Of a DNA stretch of 32,396 bases, positions 25,778-32,396 are shown one piece after another. The stretch is from W0P28-013 sp963659365 (GTDB lineage Bacteria > Bacteroidota > Bacteroidia > Bacteroidales > Paludibacteraceae). A model generated the notes under the pieces. The model was not told where the DNA came from. It searched no databases and was given only the letters and a program-made list of their open reading frames with translations. The translations under genes were made by a program, and so were the position numbers. The DNA is taken from NCBI GenBank assembly GCA_963659365.1, contig CAVKTI010000023.1:1-32396 (forward strand), given 5' to 3'. Numbering within the stretch: position 1 is the first letter of the stretch; each line of letters opens with the position of its first letter.

Positions 25778-26081
25778 TAGTTGATGAAAGTTTCTAATTT
25801 CTAATTTCTGGTTTCTGGTTGAGTTGATTAGTTGATTAGTTGATTAGTTGATTAGTTGATCGGTCGTTGAAAAGTTTTATGTTTCAAGTTTCAAATTTCA
25901 GAGTTTCAAGTTTTCGGTATCCGAAAAGCCGCAATTATTATTCATTGTTCATTTTTTATTGTTCATTTTGCTCGGACGCACTCGGTGCGTCCCTACTTTC
26001 ATACTTTCACACTTTCAAACTCATCTTGCTACTTGCTACTCATATCTTGCGACTATCAATTTGAAATTCTGAAATTTGAAA
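25778..26081 (-). repeat. Oriented repeat mosaic between ctpA and yrbG (includes 163-bp copy A)
   Basis: Read on the minus strand from the ctpA stop: TTTCAAATTTCAG, TAGTCGCAAGATATGAGTAGCAAGTAGCAAG, GAAAGTGTGAAAGTATG, palindrome GGACGCACCGAGTGCGTCC (25974-25992), AATGAACAATGAATAATAATTGCGGC, TTTTCGG-ATA-CCGAAAA hairpin (25911-25927), TTGAAAC heptads, five CAACTAAT octads (about 25820-25860), GAAACCAGAAATTAG, next ATG. Positions 25903-26065 are nearly identical to 27769-27931. Confidence 0.85.
25903..26065. repeat. 163-bp direct repeat, copy A
   Basis: Identical to 27769-27931 at 159 of 163 positions by my own alignment, with no gaps. The differences are one T/G in the TTTTCGGTAtCCG hairpin loop and three substitutions between the GGACGCAC palindrome and the CTTGCTACTTGCTAC module. 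The two copies bracket the CtpA gene in the same orientation, 1,866 bp apart. Confidence 0.92.
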
Positions 26082-27680
26082 TTATTTCGCCAGTTGTTTG
26101 ACGGCGCACTGCACGGTTTCGTCGAACGAGTTGATGTAGGGGAAGAAGCCGTTGTCGCCTTGCAGGTTGCGAATGATGTACGAATTGAGTTGGCGCGAAA
26201 TCTGTTGCCGCGAGGTGTTTTTGTCCTTCTCGCTGCCCTTCACGCCTTTGGCGGCGGCGTAGTTCACCAGTTGGTCGAACAGATTTTGACGGTCGAGATA
26301 GGCGGCCAGCGACTGCCAATCTTTCTGTTTCGCCAATTCGTTGCGGTGCTGTTCGGAGTAGCGCAGGGCAAATTGGTAGATGTGCGCGCCGTTCACCAAG
26401 CGGTTGAAATAGGCGGAGTAGCCCATCGTGTCGCGCGGAACAAACAAATCGGGCATGATGCCGCCACCGCCATGCACTTCGCGGCCGCCTTTGGTGCGAT
26501 AGACCACCGTATCGGTCTGATGAATGCTGTCTTGCGAGAAAAATTCGCCGTGCAGGTAGCGATTGAGCAGATCGATTTCGTAGTCGTCCTGCTTGCCGCG
26601 TTCGTAGGGCTTTTGTATGCAGCGCCCCGACGGCGTGTAGTAGCGCGCCACGGTGAGTCGCAATGCCGAGCCGTCGGCAAATTCCATTTGGTTCTGCACC
26701 AGCCCTTTGCCAAACGAGCGTCGCCCGACGATAGTGCCGCGGTCGTTGTCCTGAATGGCGCCCGCAAAAATCTCCGATGCCGATCCCGAAAATTCGTCGA
26801 TCAACACCGCCACGCCCATGTTGCGGCAACTGCCGTAGCCGTTGGCGTAGGAGTCGGTGCGCGGATAGGCTTTACCCTCGACATAGACGATGAGGTTGCC
26901 GCGCTCCAAAAATTCGTTCAGCATATTCACCGCCGCATCGAGGTAGCCGCCTGCATTGCCACGCAAATCGACCACCACATTTTCGGCATTCGATTTTTTC
27001 AGTTTTGCCAAAGCGGTGAGGAACTCGTTGTAGGTGGTTGCACCGAATTTATTGACCGAAATATAGCCTGTTTTCGGCGTAATCATATACGCCACATCGA
27101 CGCTATGCACAGGAATATCGCCGCGCGTGATGTCGAAATGGAGCATTTCGGGCGTATTGCGGCGCACCACGCCAAGCCGCACCTGCGTGCCTTTGGGACC
27201 GCGCAGTTTTTTCATCACCTTTTCGTTGTTGATGCCGCTGCCCACAAACGCGGTGTCGTTCACCTCTACAATGCGGTCGCCATCGAGCAGTCCCGCGCGC
27301 TCCGATGGACCGCCGGCGATAACATCGACCACATAAATGGTGTCGTTTTGCAACGAAAATTGCACGCCGATGCCGCTAAAACTGCCTTCGAGTTGCTCGT
27401 TCACCGCCTCCAAATCGGCGGCTGGAATGTAGGCCGAATGCGGATCGAGTTGGCGCACAATGAGCGGCAAAATGGCTTCGGTAATGCTGTCGGTGCGCAC
27501 CGAATCGACATACACTTCGTCGATAAGTCGCAGCAAATCCGAAATTTTGTTGTCGGAAGGCGCAAATTTTGCGGCTGGCGCAACCGACCAACTGCCGCTA
27601 CGCACGGCAAAAAGGTTGCCCACCACAATGCCCACCGCCAAAGCCACAGCCACCACTATCGGCAAAATCGTCTTTTTCAT
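26082..27680 (-). CDS. ctpA: C-terminal processing peptidase (S41 family, PDZ-containing)
   Basis: Periplasmic serine protease of the CtpA/tail-specific family. An N-terminal anchor or signal helix (about 5-24) is followed by an S41 N-terminal helical region (45-95), a PDZ domain at about 100-185 (GSFSGIGVQFSLQNDTIYVVDVIAGGPSERAGLLDGDRIVEVND) and the S41 catalytic core. The catalytic Ser300 (FSGSASEIF) and Lys325 (SFGKGLVQ) are 25 residues apart, as in characterised CtpA proteins, and VVDLRGNAGGYLDAAV is the substrate-strand motif. The 532-residue length, with a C-terminal extension past about 450, is common in Bacteroidota. It lies between two copies of the 163-bp repeat. Confidence 0.94.
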   Translation of the reverse strand: MKKTILPIVVAVALAVGIVVGNLFAVRSGSWSVAPAAKFAPSDNKISDLLRLIDEVYVDSVRTDSITEAILPLIVRQLDPHSAYIPAADLEAVNEQLEGSFSGIGVQFSLQNDTIYVVDVIAGGPSERAGLLDGDRIVEVNDTAFVGSGINNEKVMKKLRGPKGTQVRLGVVRRNTPEMLHFDITRGDIPVHSVDVAYMITPKTGYISVNKFGATTYNEFLTALAKLKKSNAENVVVDLRGNAGGYLDAAVNMLNEFLERGNLIVYVEGKAYPRTDSYANGYGSCRNMGVAVLIDEFSGSASEIFAGAIQDNDRGTIVGRRSFGKGLVQNQMEFADGSALRLTVARYYTPSGRCIQKPYERGKQDDYEIDLLNRYLHGEFFSQDSIHQTDTVVYRTKGGREVHGGGGIMPDLFVPRDTMGYSAYFNRLVNGAHIYQFALRYSEQHRNELAKQKDWQSLAAYLDRQNLFDQLVNYAAAKGVKGSEKDKNTSRQQISRQLNSYIIRNLQGDNGFFPYINSFDETVQCAVKQLAK

Positions 27681-28025
27681 AGTCGCATTTTTTTTGTTGA
27701 TCAGTTGATCAGTTGATTGGTTGATGAGTTGATAAGTTTAACGCATTGAAGAAAGTTTCTGGTTTCTGGTTTCAAGTTTTCGGTAGCCGAAAAGCCGCAA
27801 TTATTATTCATTGTTCATTTTTTATTGTTCATTTTGCTCGGACGCACTCGGTGCGTCCCTACTTTCATACTTTTACACTTTCACACTCGTCTTGCTACTT
27901 GCTACTCATATCTTGCGACTATCAATTTGAATTTGCGGTTCTGCCGCACCATTCCTCACTCCTAATTACTAACTCCTCACTCAAAAATCACTCCTCACTC
28001 CTCACTTCTAACTTCTCACTTCTCA
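27681..28025 (-). repeat. Oriented repeat mosaic between dCMP deaminase and ctpA (includes 163-bp copy B)
   Basis: Read on the minus strand from the deaminase stop: AGTAGTGAGAAGTGAGAAG and GAGTGAGGAGTGA heptads, hairpin TGCGGCAGAACCGCA (27934-27948), TTCAAATTGA, TAGTCGCAAGATATGAGTAGCAAG, GAAAGTGTAAAAGT, palindrome GGACGCACCGAGTGCGTCC (27840-27858), AATGAATAATAATTGCGGC, CTACCGAAAAC, GAAACCAGAAACCAG, GCGTTAAAC, CAACTCATCAACCAATCAAC octads, ctpA ATG. The order matches 9095-9528, which is on the other strand. Confidence 0.88.
27769..27931. repeat. 163-bp direct repeat, copy B
   Basis: Partner of 25903-26065 (4 mismatches, no gaps). The block contains the TTTTCGG-TAG-CCGAAAA hairpin, ATTATTATTCATTGTTCATT, the GGACGCACTCGGTGCGTCC palindrome and the CTTGCTACTTGCTACTC module, so it is a run of the same modules found scattered elsewhere rather than an insertion sequence with its own gene. 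Confidence 0.92.
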
Positions 28026-28451
28026 CTACTTTTCGGGTGCAAAAACCACTTCAATGCCAGCGCGTTCGAGCAGTTCCAGCCCATCGACAAGGCGATATTG
28101 CTCGCCATAAACCACCCGTTTGATGCCCGCCTGAATAATCAGTTTGGCGCACTCGATGCAAGGCGAAGCGGTAACATAGAGTGTGGCGCCATCGCTGCTG
28201 TTGCTCGACCGCGCCACCTTGCTGATGGCGTTGGCTTCGGCGTGAAGAACATAGGGTTTCGACAGATTGTTAGCGTCTTCGCAGTTGTTTTCGAAGCCCG
28301 AAGGCGTGCCGTTGTAGCCATCGGAGATAATCATCTTCTCTTTGACCAGCAGTGCGCCCACCTGACGGCGTTTGCAGTACGAATTTTCTGCCCAAATACG
28401 CGCCATGCGCATATACCGATTGTCCAATTTTGCTTGTTTGTCGTTTGTCAT
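28026..28451 (-). CDS. dCMP deaminase
   Basis: Zinc-dependent deaminase that converts dCMP to dUMP for thymidylate synthesis. The zinc and catalytic motif HAEANAI is at residues 70-76 (His70, Glu72) and the second ligand pair PCIECAK at 97-103 (Cys98, Cys101). CKRRQVGALLVKEKMIISDGYNGTPSGFENNCED at 26-59 is characteristic of the dCMP/ComEB branch and distinguishes it from cytidine deaminase. The 141-residue length is typical. It is functionally linked to dut in the same window through dUMP supply. It has its own candidate promoter about 70 bp upstream. Confidence 0.95.
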   Translation of the reverse strand: MTNDKQAKLDNRYMRMARIWAENSYCKRRQVGALLVKEKMIISDGYNGTPSGFENNCEDANNLSKPYVLHAEANAISKVARSSNSSDGATLYVTASPCIECAKLIIQAGIKRVVYGEQYRLVDGLELLERAGIEVVFAPEK

Positions 28452-28518
28452 AATCGTCTGATTAAAAGTGCGTTACACAGTTTTTCAACAATCACGCTGC
28501 GGTGTGCCAACGCCTCTG

Positions 28519-28549
28519 CAAAATTACATCTTTTTTGCCGACCGCCCAA
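28519..28549 (-). promoter_or_regulatory. Candidate promoter for dCMP deaminase
   Basis: On the minus strand: TTGG (complement of 28546-28549), a 19-bp spacer, TAATTTTG (complement of 28519-28526). The -7 box matches TAnnTTTG exactly and the -33 box is near TTTG. The leader would be about 60 nt. Confidence 0.55.
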
Positions 28550-28594
28550 CTGCGCTTCTTGTGTCGCATTGTTAATAACTTTTAATGCAAATAT

Positions 28595-28625
28595 CTTGCC
28601 AAACTAATTTTGTTGCGTAATTTTG
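28595..28625 (+). promoter_or_regulatory. Candidate promoter for nrdD (tandem TAATTTTG boxes)
   Basis: Two TAATTTTG boxes, 28605-28612 and 28618-28625, 13 bp apart; the second has CTTG 19 bp upstream (28595-28598). It diverges from the deaminase promoter. It would give nrdD a leader of almost 300 nt. Confidence 0.5.
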
Positions 28626-28923
28626 CCGTGGTCGTTCGACGGAACAAATCGTTTGATTTTACCGCAGCAGCCTCCATTTTTTGCTCCGCATTCAGACCGC
28701 AATCGCGAAAAAGCGCGTTTGTGAGTGCAGAACCGAAGTCGATAAAAGTTATGTTTTACCAATGCTTTTCGAAGAAAAAGCACGGGCAACAAGACAAGTA
28801 ACAATCCGACAGATTGCGCCGAAACATCTGACAAACAGGCGTTTAACACAAAAATCTGCGGCCGAACTTGGCTTTTTTGTCTGACATTTTTCCGCTCGAA
28901 AGCACAATAAAAAAATCCGAATT
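28626..28923 (+). other. Long putative nrdD leader, no recognised gene
   Basis: About 300 bp free of the short-repeat mosaic that fills other spacers. Several short frames exist on both strands (up to 81 codons on the minus strand, 28604-28849), but none shows a recognisable family. Possible hairpins include GCGAAAAAGCGC near 28704 and CGAAGAAAAAGCACG near 28770. I do not see a known riboswitch consensus, though this could not be tested properly by eye. Confidence 0.5.
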
Positions 28924-31017
28924 ATGGAAAACTACATCGTCAAACGCGACGGAAAGCGCGAGGTCTTCTCTATCGACAAAATCAAAAACGCCATTGCGCG
29001 CTCGTTTCTTGCAGCAGGCAGTTTTGCCACACAAGAGATTATGACGGGCATTCTGGGGCATCTGCGCATCACCGACGGCATCAGCGTCGAAGAGATTCAG
29101 AACCAAGTGGAGGTGGCTCTGATGGCCGAAGGTTACTACCAAGTGGCAAAAGCCTATATGCTCTACCGCCACCAGCACGCCGAAGACCGCGAAACACGCG
29201 ACAAACTGGAGTTTTTGACGAACTACTGCAACGCCGCCAACGCCGCCACAGGCAGCAAATTCGACGCAAACGCCAATGTTACGAACAAAAACATAGCCAC
29301 GCTCATCGGCGAACTGCCCAAGCAGAGTTTCATTCGCCTCAACCGTCGCCTGCTCACCGACCGCATCAAAGCGATGTTTGGTAAAGAACTGTCGGACAGA
29401 TACTTGCAACTGCTCAACACGCACTTCATCTACAAAAACGACGAGACGAGCCTTGCCAACTACTGCGCCAGCATCACCATGTATCCGTGGCTCATCGGCG
29501 GCACCATCTCGATAGGCGGCAACAGCACACCTCCCACCAATCTGAAATCGTTTTGCGGCGGTTTTGTGAATATGGTGTTCATCGTGTCGAGCATGTTGAG
29601 CGGTGCTTGCGCCACACCCGAATTTCTGATGTATATGAACTATTTCATCGGCTTGGAATATGGCGAAGACTACTACCTACACCCCGATAAAATAGTCGAT
29701 TTGAGCAAAAAACAGCGCAGCATCGACAAGGTGATTTGCGACTGCTTCGAGCAGATTGTTTACAGCATCAACCAGCCCACAGGCGCACGCAATTTCCAGT
29801 CGGTGTTCTGGAATGTGGCCTACTACGACCGCTACTATTTCGAGAGTCTGTTTGGCAATTTCTATTTCCCCAACGGCGAAAAACCGCACTGGGAATCGCT
29901 CAGTTGGCTGCAAAAACGCTTCATGAAGTGGTTCAACAAAGAGCGCACCAAAACCGTGCTGACTTTCCCTGTGGAAACGATGGCACTTTTGGCCGAAAAT
30001 GGCGATGTGAAAGACAAGGAGTATGCCGATTTCACTGCCGAAATGTACGCCGAAGGGCACTCGTTCTTCACCTATTTGAGCGACAATGCCGACTCGCTGT
30101 CGAGTTGCTGCCGCCTCCGCAACGAAATCACCGACAACGGATTCAGTTACACGCTGGGTGCTGGCGGCGTTTCCACTGGCTCGAAGAGCGTGCTTACCGT
30201 CAATCTGAACCGCTGCATACAGTACGCCGTAACGCACGGCATTCCGTATCAGACCTACTTGACCGACATTGTCGATTTGATGCACAAGGTGCAGTTGGCC
30301 TACAACGAAAATCTGAAAAAATTGCAAGAAAAGGGCATGTTGCCGCTGTTCGACGCTGGCTACATCAACATCGGGCGTCAATATCTGACCATCGGTGTGA
30401 ATGGTCTGGTCGAAGCCGCCGAATTTTTGGGCATCGAAATCAGCGACAACCCGAAATATACCGAATTTGTGCAGGGCGTGCTTGGCATTGTCGAAAAAGC
30501 CAATAAGCAGTATCGCACCAAAGATGTGATGTTCAACTGCGAGATGATTCCTGCCGAAAATGTGGGCGTAAAACACGCCAAATGGGACCGCGAAGACGGC
30601 TACCAAGTGCCGCGCGACTGCTACAACAGTTATTTCTATGTGGTAGAAGACGAAAAACTGAATGTGCTCGACCGCTTCCGTCTGCACGGCAAAAAGTATA
30701 TCGAACACCTGACGGGCGGCTCGGCGCTGCACTGCAACTTGTCGGAACACTTGAGCAAAGAGCAGTACCGCCAACTGCTGCGTGTGGCTGCGCAAGAGGG
30801 CTGCAACTATTTCACATTCAACATTCCGAACACCATCTGCAACAAGTGCGGCCACATCGACAAGCGCTATCTGCACGAATGCCCCAACTGCCACAGTACC
30901 GATGTGGACTACCTGACGCGTGTGATCGGCTATATGAAACGCGTGAGCAACTTCTCGGTAGCACGCCAAAAAGAGGCCGCCAAACGCTACTATGCGAACG
31001 CAACAAAGTTGCAATGA
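28924..31017 (+). CDS. nrdD: Anaerobic ribonucleoside-triphosphate reductase (class III)
   Basis: Glycyl-radical enzyme that makes dNTPs from NTPs without oxygen. An ATP-cone allosteric domain is at residues 1-90 (YIVKRDGKREVFSIDKIKNAI). The catalytic barrel follows, with conserved cysteines such as Cys181 (SLANYCASI) and the SSCCRLRNEI pair, which is a candidate for the thiyl-radical cysteine. The C-terminal zinc ribbon uses Cys639, 642, 653 and 656 (CNKC..CPNC), and the glycyl-radical loop is RVIGYM with Gly669 as the probable radical residue. At 697 residues it is a full-length enzyme. Whether formate or a redoxin is the reductant cannot be settled by eye. The stop overlaps the next gene as ATGA, and nrdG lies three genes on. 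Confidence 0.96.
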   Translation: MENYIVKRDGKREVFSIDKIKNAIARSFLAAGSFATQEIMTGILGHLRITDGISVEEIQNQVEVALMAEGYYQVAKAYMLYRHQHAEDRETRDKLEFLTNYCNAANAATGSKFDANANVTNKNIATLIGELPKQSFIRLNRRLLTDRIKAMFGKELSDRYLQLLNTHFIYKNDETSLANYCASITMYPWLIGGTISIGGNSTPPTNLKSFCGGFVNMVFIVSSMLSGACATPEFLMYMNYFIGLEYGEDYYLHPDKIVDLSKKQRSIDKVICDCFEQIVYSINQPTGARNFQSVFWNVAYYDRYYFESLFGNFYFPNGEKPHWESLSWLQKRFMKWFNKERTKTVLTFPVETMALLAENGDVKDKEYADFTAEMYAEGHSFFTYLSDNADSLSSCCRLRNEITDNGFSYTLGAGGVSTGSKSVLTVNLNRCIQYAVTHGIPYQTYLTDIVDLMHKVQLAYNENLKKLQEKGMLPLFDAGYINIGRQYLTIGVNGLVEAAEFLGIEISDNPKYTEFVQGVLGIVEKANKQYRTKDVMFNCEMIPAENVGVKHAKWDREDGYQVPRDCYNSYFYVVEDEKLNVLDRFRLHGKKYIEHLTGGSALHCNLSEHLSKEQYRQLLRVAAQEGCNYFTFNIPNTICNKCGHIDKRYLHECPNCHSTDVDYLTRVIGYMKRVSNFSVARQKEAAKRYYANATKLQ

Positions 31018-31799
31018 ACAAAGACGAAAACATACACGAGCAACTGAAACAGTACTCGCATTTTCTGTCGGACTACGCGGTGTGTCTGCAAGCATCGGGA
31101 GTACACACCACGCGCATAGTGCGCAACACTTGTCGCATTGCAGCGTCGTGGGGGCTGAGCGCAGAGATGACAATCCTGCACAAAACGCTTAACCTGACGC
31201 TCTCCACCCACGATGGGCAGCATGTGTACGACAAGGTAAATACCATTCACCCACGCCCTGTCAGTTTTCGGCTCAACACCGAACTCAGCGCATTGAGTTG
31301 GCAAGCCTACGACGAACATTTGGGGCTCGATGAACTGTGGACACGCTACCACGCCATTCTCGATGCACCACGCATAAACGACTGGTTTGTACTCGCCCTT
31401 GTGGGCATAGCCAACGCCGCTTTCTGCGGATTGTTCAACGGCGATATGTGGGCGTGTGGCATGGTTGCTGCCGCCACATGGGTGGGCTATGCCATCAAAA
31501 TAGTGATGTTGCGCAAGCATCTCAACACTTTTGGCGTGTGGTTTTCGTGTGCGTTAATCTCTTCGCTCATTGCATCGCTGTGCGGTTTTCTGCATCTCGG
31601 ACAAACACCCGACACGGCCATTGCCGCCAGCGCATTGTATCTGATTCCCGGTGTACCATTAATCAACAGCGTTATCGACACCATCGAGGGGCATGTGTTG
31701 GCAGGTTTTGCGCGCCTGATAGATGCCATGCTGCTGATTGGCTGTATGGCGGTAGGATTGCTCTGTACACTATTGTTGTTGGGACAAATTGCTTGGTAG
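31014..31799 (+). CDS. ThrE-type exporter subunit 1 (DUF1212 / PF06738-like)
   Basis: A 261-residue membrane protein. A soluble N-terminal region (about 1-120, SHFLSDYAVCLQASGVHTTRIVRNTCRIAASWGL) is followed by five hydrophobic helices (about 124-258) with the family hallmark SALYLIPGVPLINSVIDTIEGH. This corresponds to the N-terminal half of Corynebacterium ThrE, which exports threonine and serine; here the two halves are separate genes. Start ATG 31014 overlaps the nrdD stop (ATGA). Substrate specificity is inferred from the family only. Confidence 0.88.
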   Translation: MNKDENIHEQLKQYSHFLSDYAVCLQASGVHTTRIVRNTCRIAASWGLSAEMTILHKTLNLTLSTHDGQHVYDKVNTIHPRPVSFRLNTELSALSWQAYDEHLGLDELWTRYHAILDAPRINDWFVLALVGIANAAFCGLFNGDMWACGMVAAATWVGYAIKIVMLRKHLNTFGVWFSCALISSLIASLCGFLHLGQTPDTAIAASALYLIPGVPLINSVIDTIEGHVLAGFARLIDAMLLIGCMAVGLLCTLLLLGQIAW

Positions 31800-31802
31800 A
31801 AT

Positions 31803-32348
31803 ATGTCGGTTGTAAGCACTCTATTTATCGATGGCGCATTGGCGGCTGTGGCGGCCATCGGCTTTGCGGCCATTTCCGACCCATCGAAGCGTACCATTCC
31901 TTTCTGTGCGCTATTGGCCGCGATGGGACACATGGCGCGTTATAGCCTGATGCACTTTGCAGGCTGCGACATTATGACCGCCTCATTTGTCGGAGCATTG
32001 GTTATCGGCACTGCTTGCATTGCGTTTGCTTATTGGGTTCACACGCCCACCACCACGCTCTATATCCCTGCGCTGCTGCCGATGATTCCTGGAATGTACG
32101 CCTACCGCACCATTTTTGCGCTGATGCAGTTCATGCGTTTTTCGCAGAACAACGACCTTGCGATGCGCTATATGCTCGACTTTTTCGTCAATGGCGTTAC
32201 CACTTTTGCCGTAGTGTTTGTGCTGGCAGTGGGCGCATCTATGCCCACATTTTGGTTTCGCAAATGGTGCTTCTCCATGACCCGACAAACGGCAAAACAA
32301 CGCCACTCTATCTCAAAACAGCACAAAACATCATCGACCAAATGCTGA
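31803..32348 (+). CDS. ThrE-type exporter subunit 2 (PF12821-like)
   Basis: A 181-residue membrane protein with four or five helices and the motif HTPTTTLYIPALLPMIPGMYAYRTIFALMQF, typical of the second, smaller ThrE family domain. It corresponds to the C-terminal half of ThrE and presumably forms one transporter with the gene three bases upstream. The C-terminus ends in a basic, Lys/Ser/Gln-rich tail. The last seven bases overlap the nrdG start. Confidence 0.88.
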   Translation: MSVVSTLFIDGALAAVAAIGFAAISDPSKRTIPFCALLAAMGHMARYSLMHFAGCDIMTASFVGALVIGTACIAFAYWVHTPTTTLYIPALLPMIPGMYAYRTIFALMQFMRFSQNNDLAMRYMLDFFVNGVTTFAVVFVLAVGASMPTFWFRKWCFSMTRQTAKQRHSISKQHKTSSTKC

Positions 32349-32396
32349 AATATGTCAGTTACGATATTGTCTTTCAGGAGATTCCCGACGAGGTTA
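32342..32396 (+). CDS. nrdG: Anaerobic ribonucleotide reductase activating protein, 5' end only
   Basis: Partial gene running off the window. Eighteen codons read MLKYVSYDIVFQEIPDEV, which matches the characteristic N-terminus of Bacteroidota NrdG (..YDIVFQE.PDEVTLAINI..), the radical-SAM activase that installs the glycyl radical on NrdD. The CxxxCxxC cluster motif would lie beyond the window edge. The ATG overlaps the upstream stop by seven bases (ATGCTGA), so it is translationally linked to the ThrE-type genes. The short length limits certainty, but the presence of nrdD in the same operon supports the call. Confidence 0.8.
   Translation, partial: MLKYVSYDIVFQEIPDEV

Noticed and set aside
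25903..27931. Composite transposon bracketing ctpA
   Set aside because: The 163-bp flanks contain no transposase, no terminal inverted repeats and are made of the same modules as other spacers.
28604..28849. 81-codon minus-strand frame and overlapping plus-strand frames upstream of nrdD
   Set aside because: They are mutually overlapping, Cys/Arg-rich, without family resemblance, and lie where a promoter and leader for nrdD are expected.

Overview
The window looks like chromosomal DNA from a member of the Bacteroidales (phylum Bacteroidota). Three things point there: a protein with a Por/type IX secretion C-terminal sorting domain, several promoter-like sites of the TTTG-N19/20-TAnnTTTG type with no Shine-Dalgarno sequences, and a gene set (split MacB, LytS/LytTR pair, anaerobic NrdD/NrdG) typical of gut or oral anaerobes in that group. 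I cannot name a genus. No tRNA, rRNA, CRISPR array, transposase or phage gene was recognised.

Layout. 295-7184, minus strand: ung, then a coupled pair (small membrane protein and the ABC-F ATPase Uup), then alaS-trpS. 7766-15094, plus strand: an efflux and signalling locus in the order TolC, MacA-type adaptor, ABC ATPase, FtsX/MacB permease, LytS-type histidine kinase, LytTR response regulator. 15380-21827, plus strand: dut, a secreted DUF1573 protein, meaB, udk, a PolB-type 3'-5' exonuclease, a flavin reductase-like protein and a secreted bleomycin-hydrolase-type peptidase. 22107-28451, minus strand: a T9SS cargo protein, an HD-domain protein coupled to a Na+/Ca2+ exchanger, a CtpA-type protease and dCMP deaminase. 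28924 to the end, plus strand: nrdD, two ThrE-type membrane proteins and the first 18 codons of nrdG, all overlapping or nearly touching.

Functional themes. Nucleotide metabolism is spread over the window: Ung and Dut keep uracil out of DNA, dCMP deaminase and Udk feed pyrimidine pools, and NrdD/NrdG make deoxynucleotides anaerobically. The efflux genes plus the adjacent two-component pair look like one envelope-stress or export unit.

The most unusual content is between the genes. Many spacers are mosaics of 7-8 bp tandem repeats and short palindromes. The modules recur in a broadly constant order, and the order is read in the direction of transcription of the flanking genes on both strands. 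Two spacers flanking the CtpA gene share a 163-bp block differing at only 4 positions. A second, separate element (consensus near TATAGAARTCCCCT) lies upstream of tolC, dut and the flavin reductase gene. At dut it forms one arm of an inverted repeat that spans the whole predicted 5' leader.
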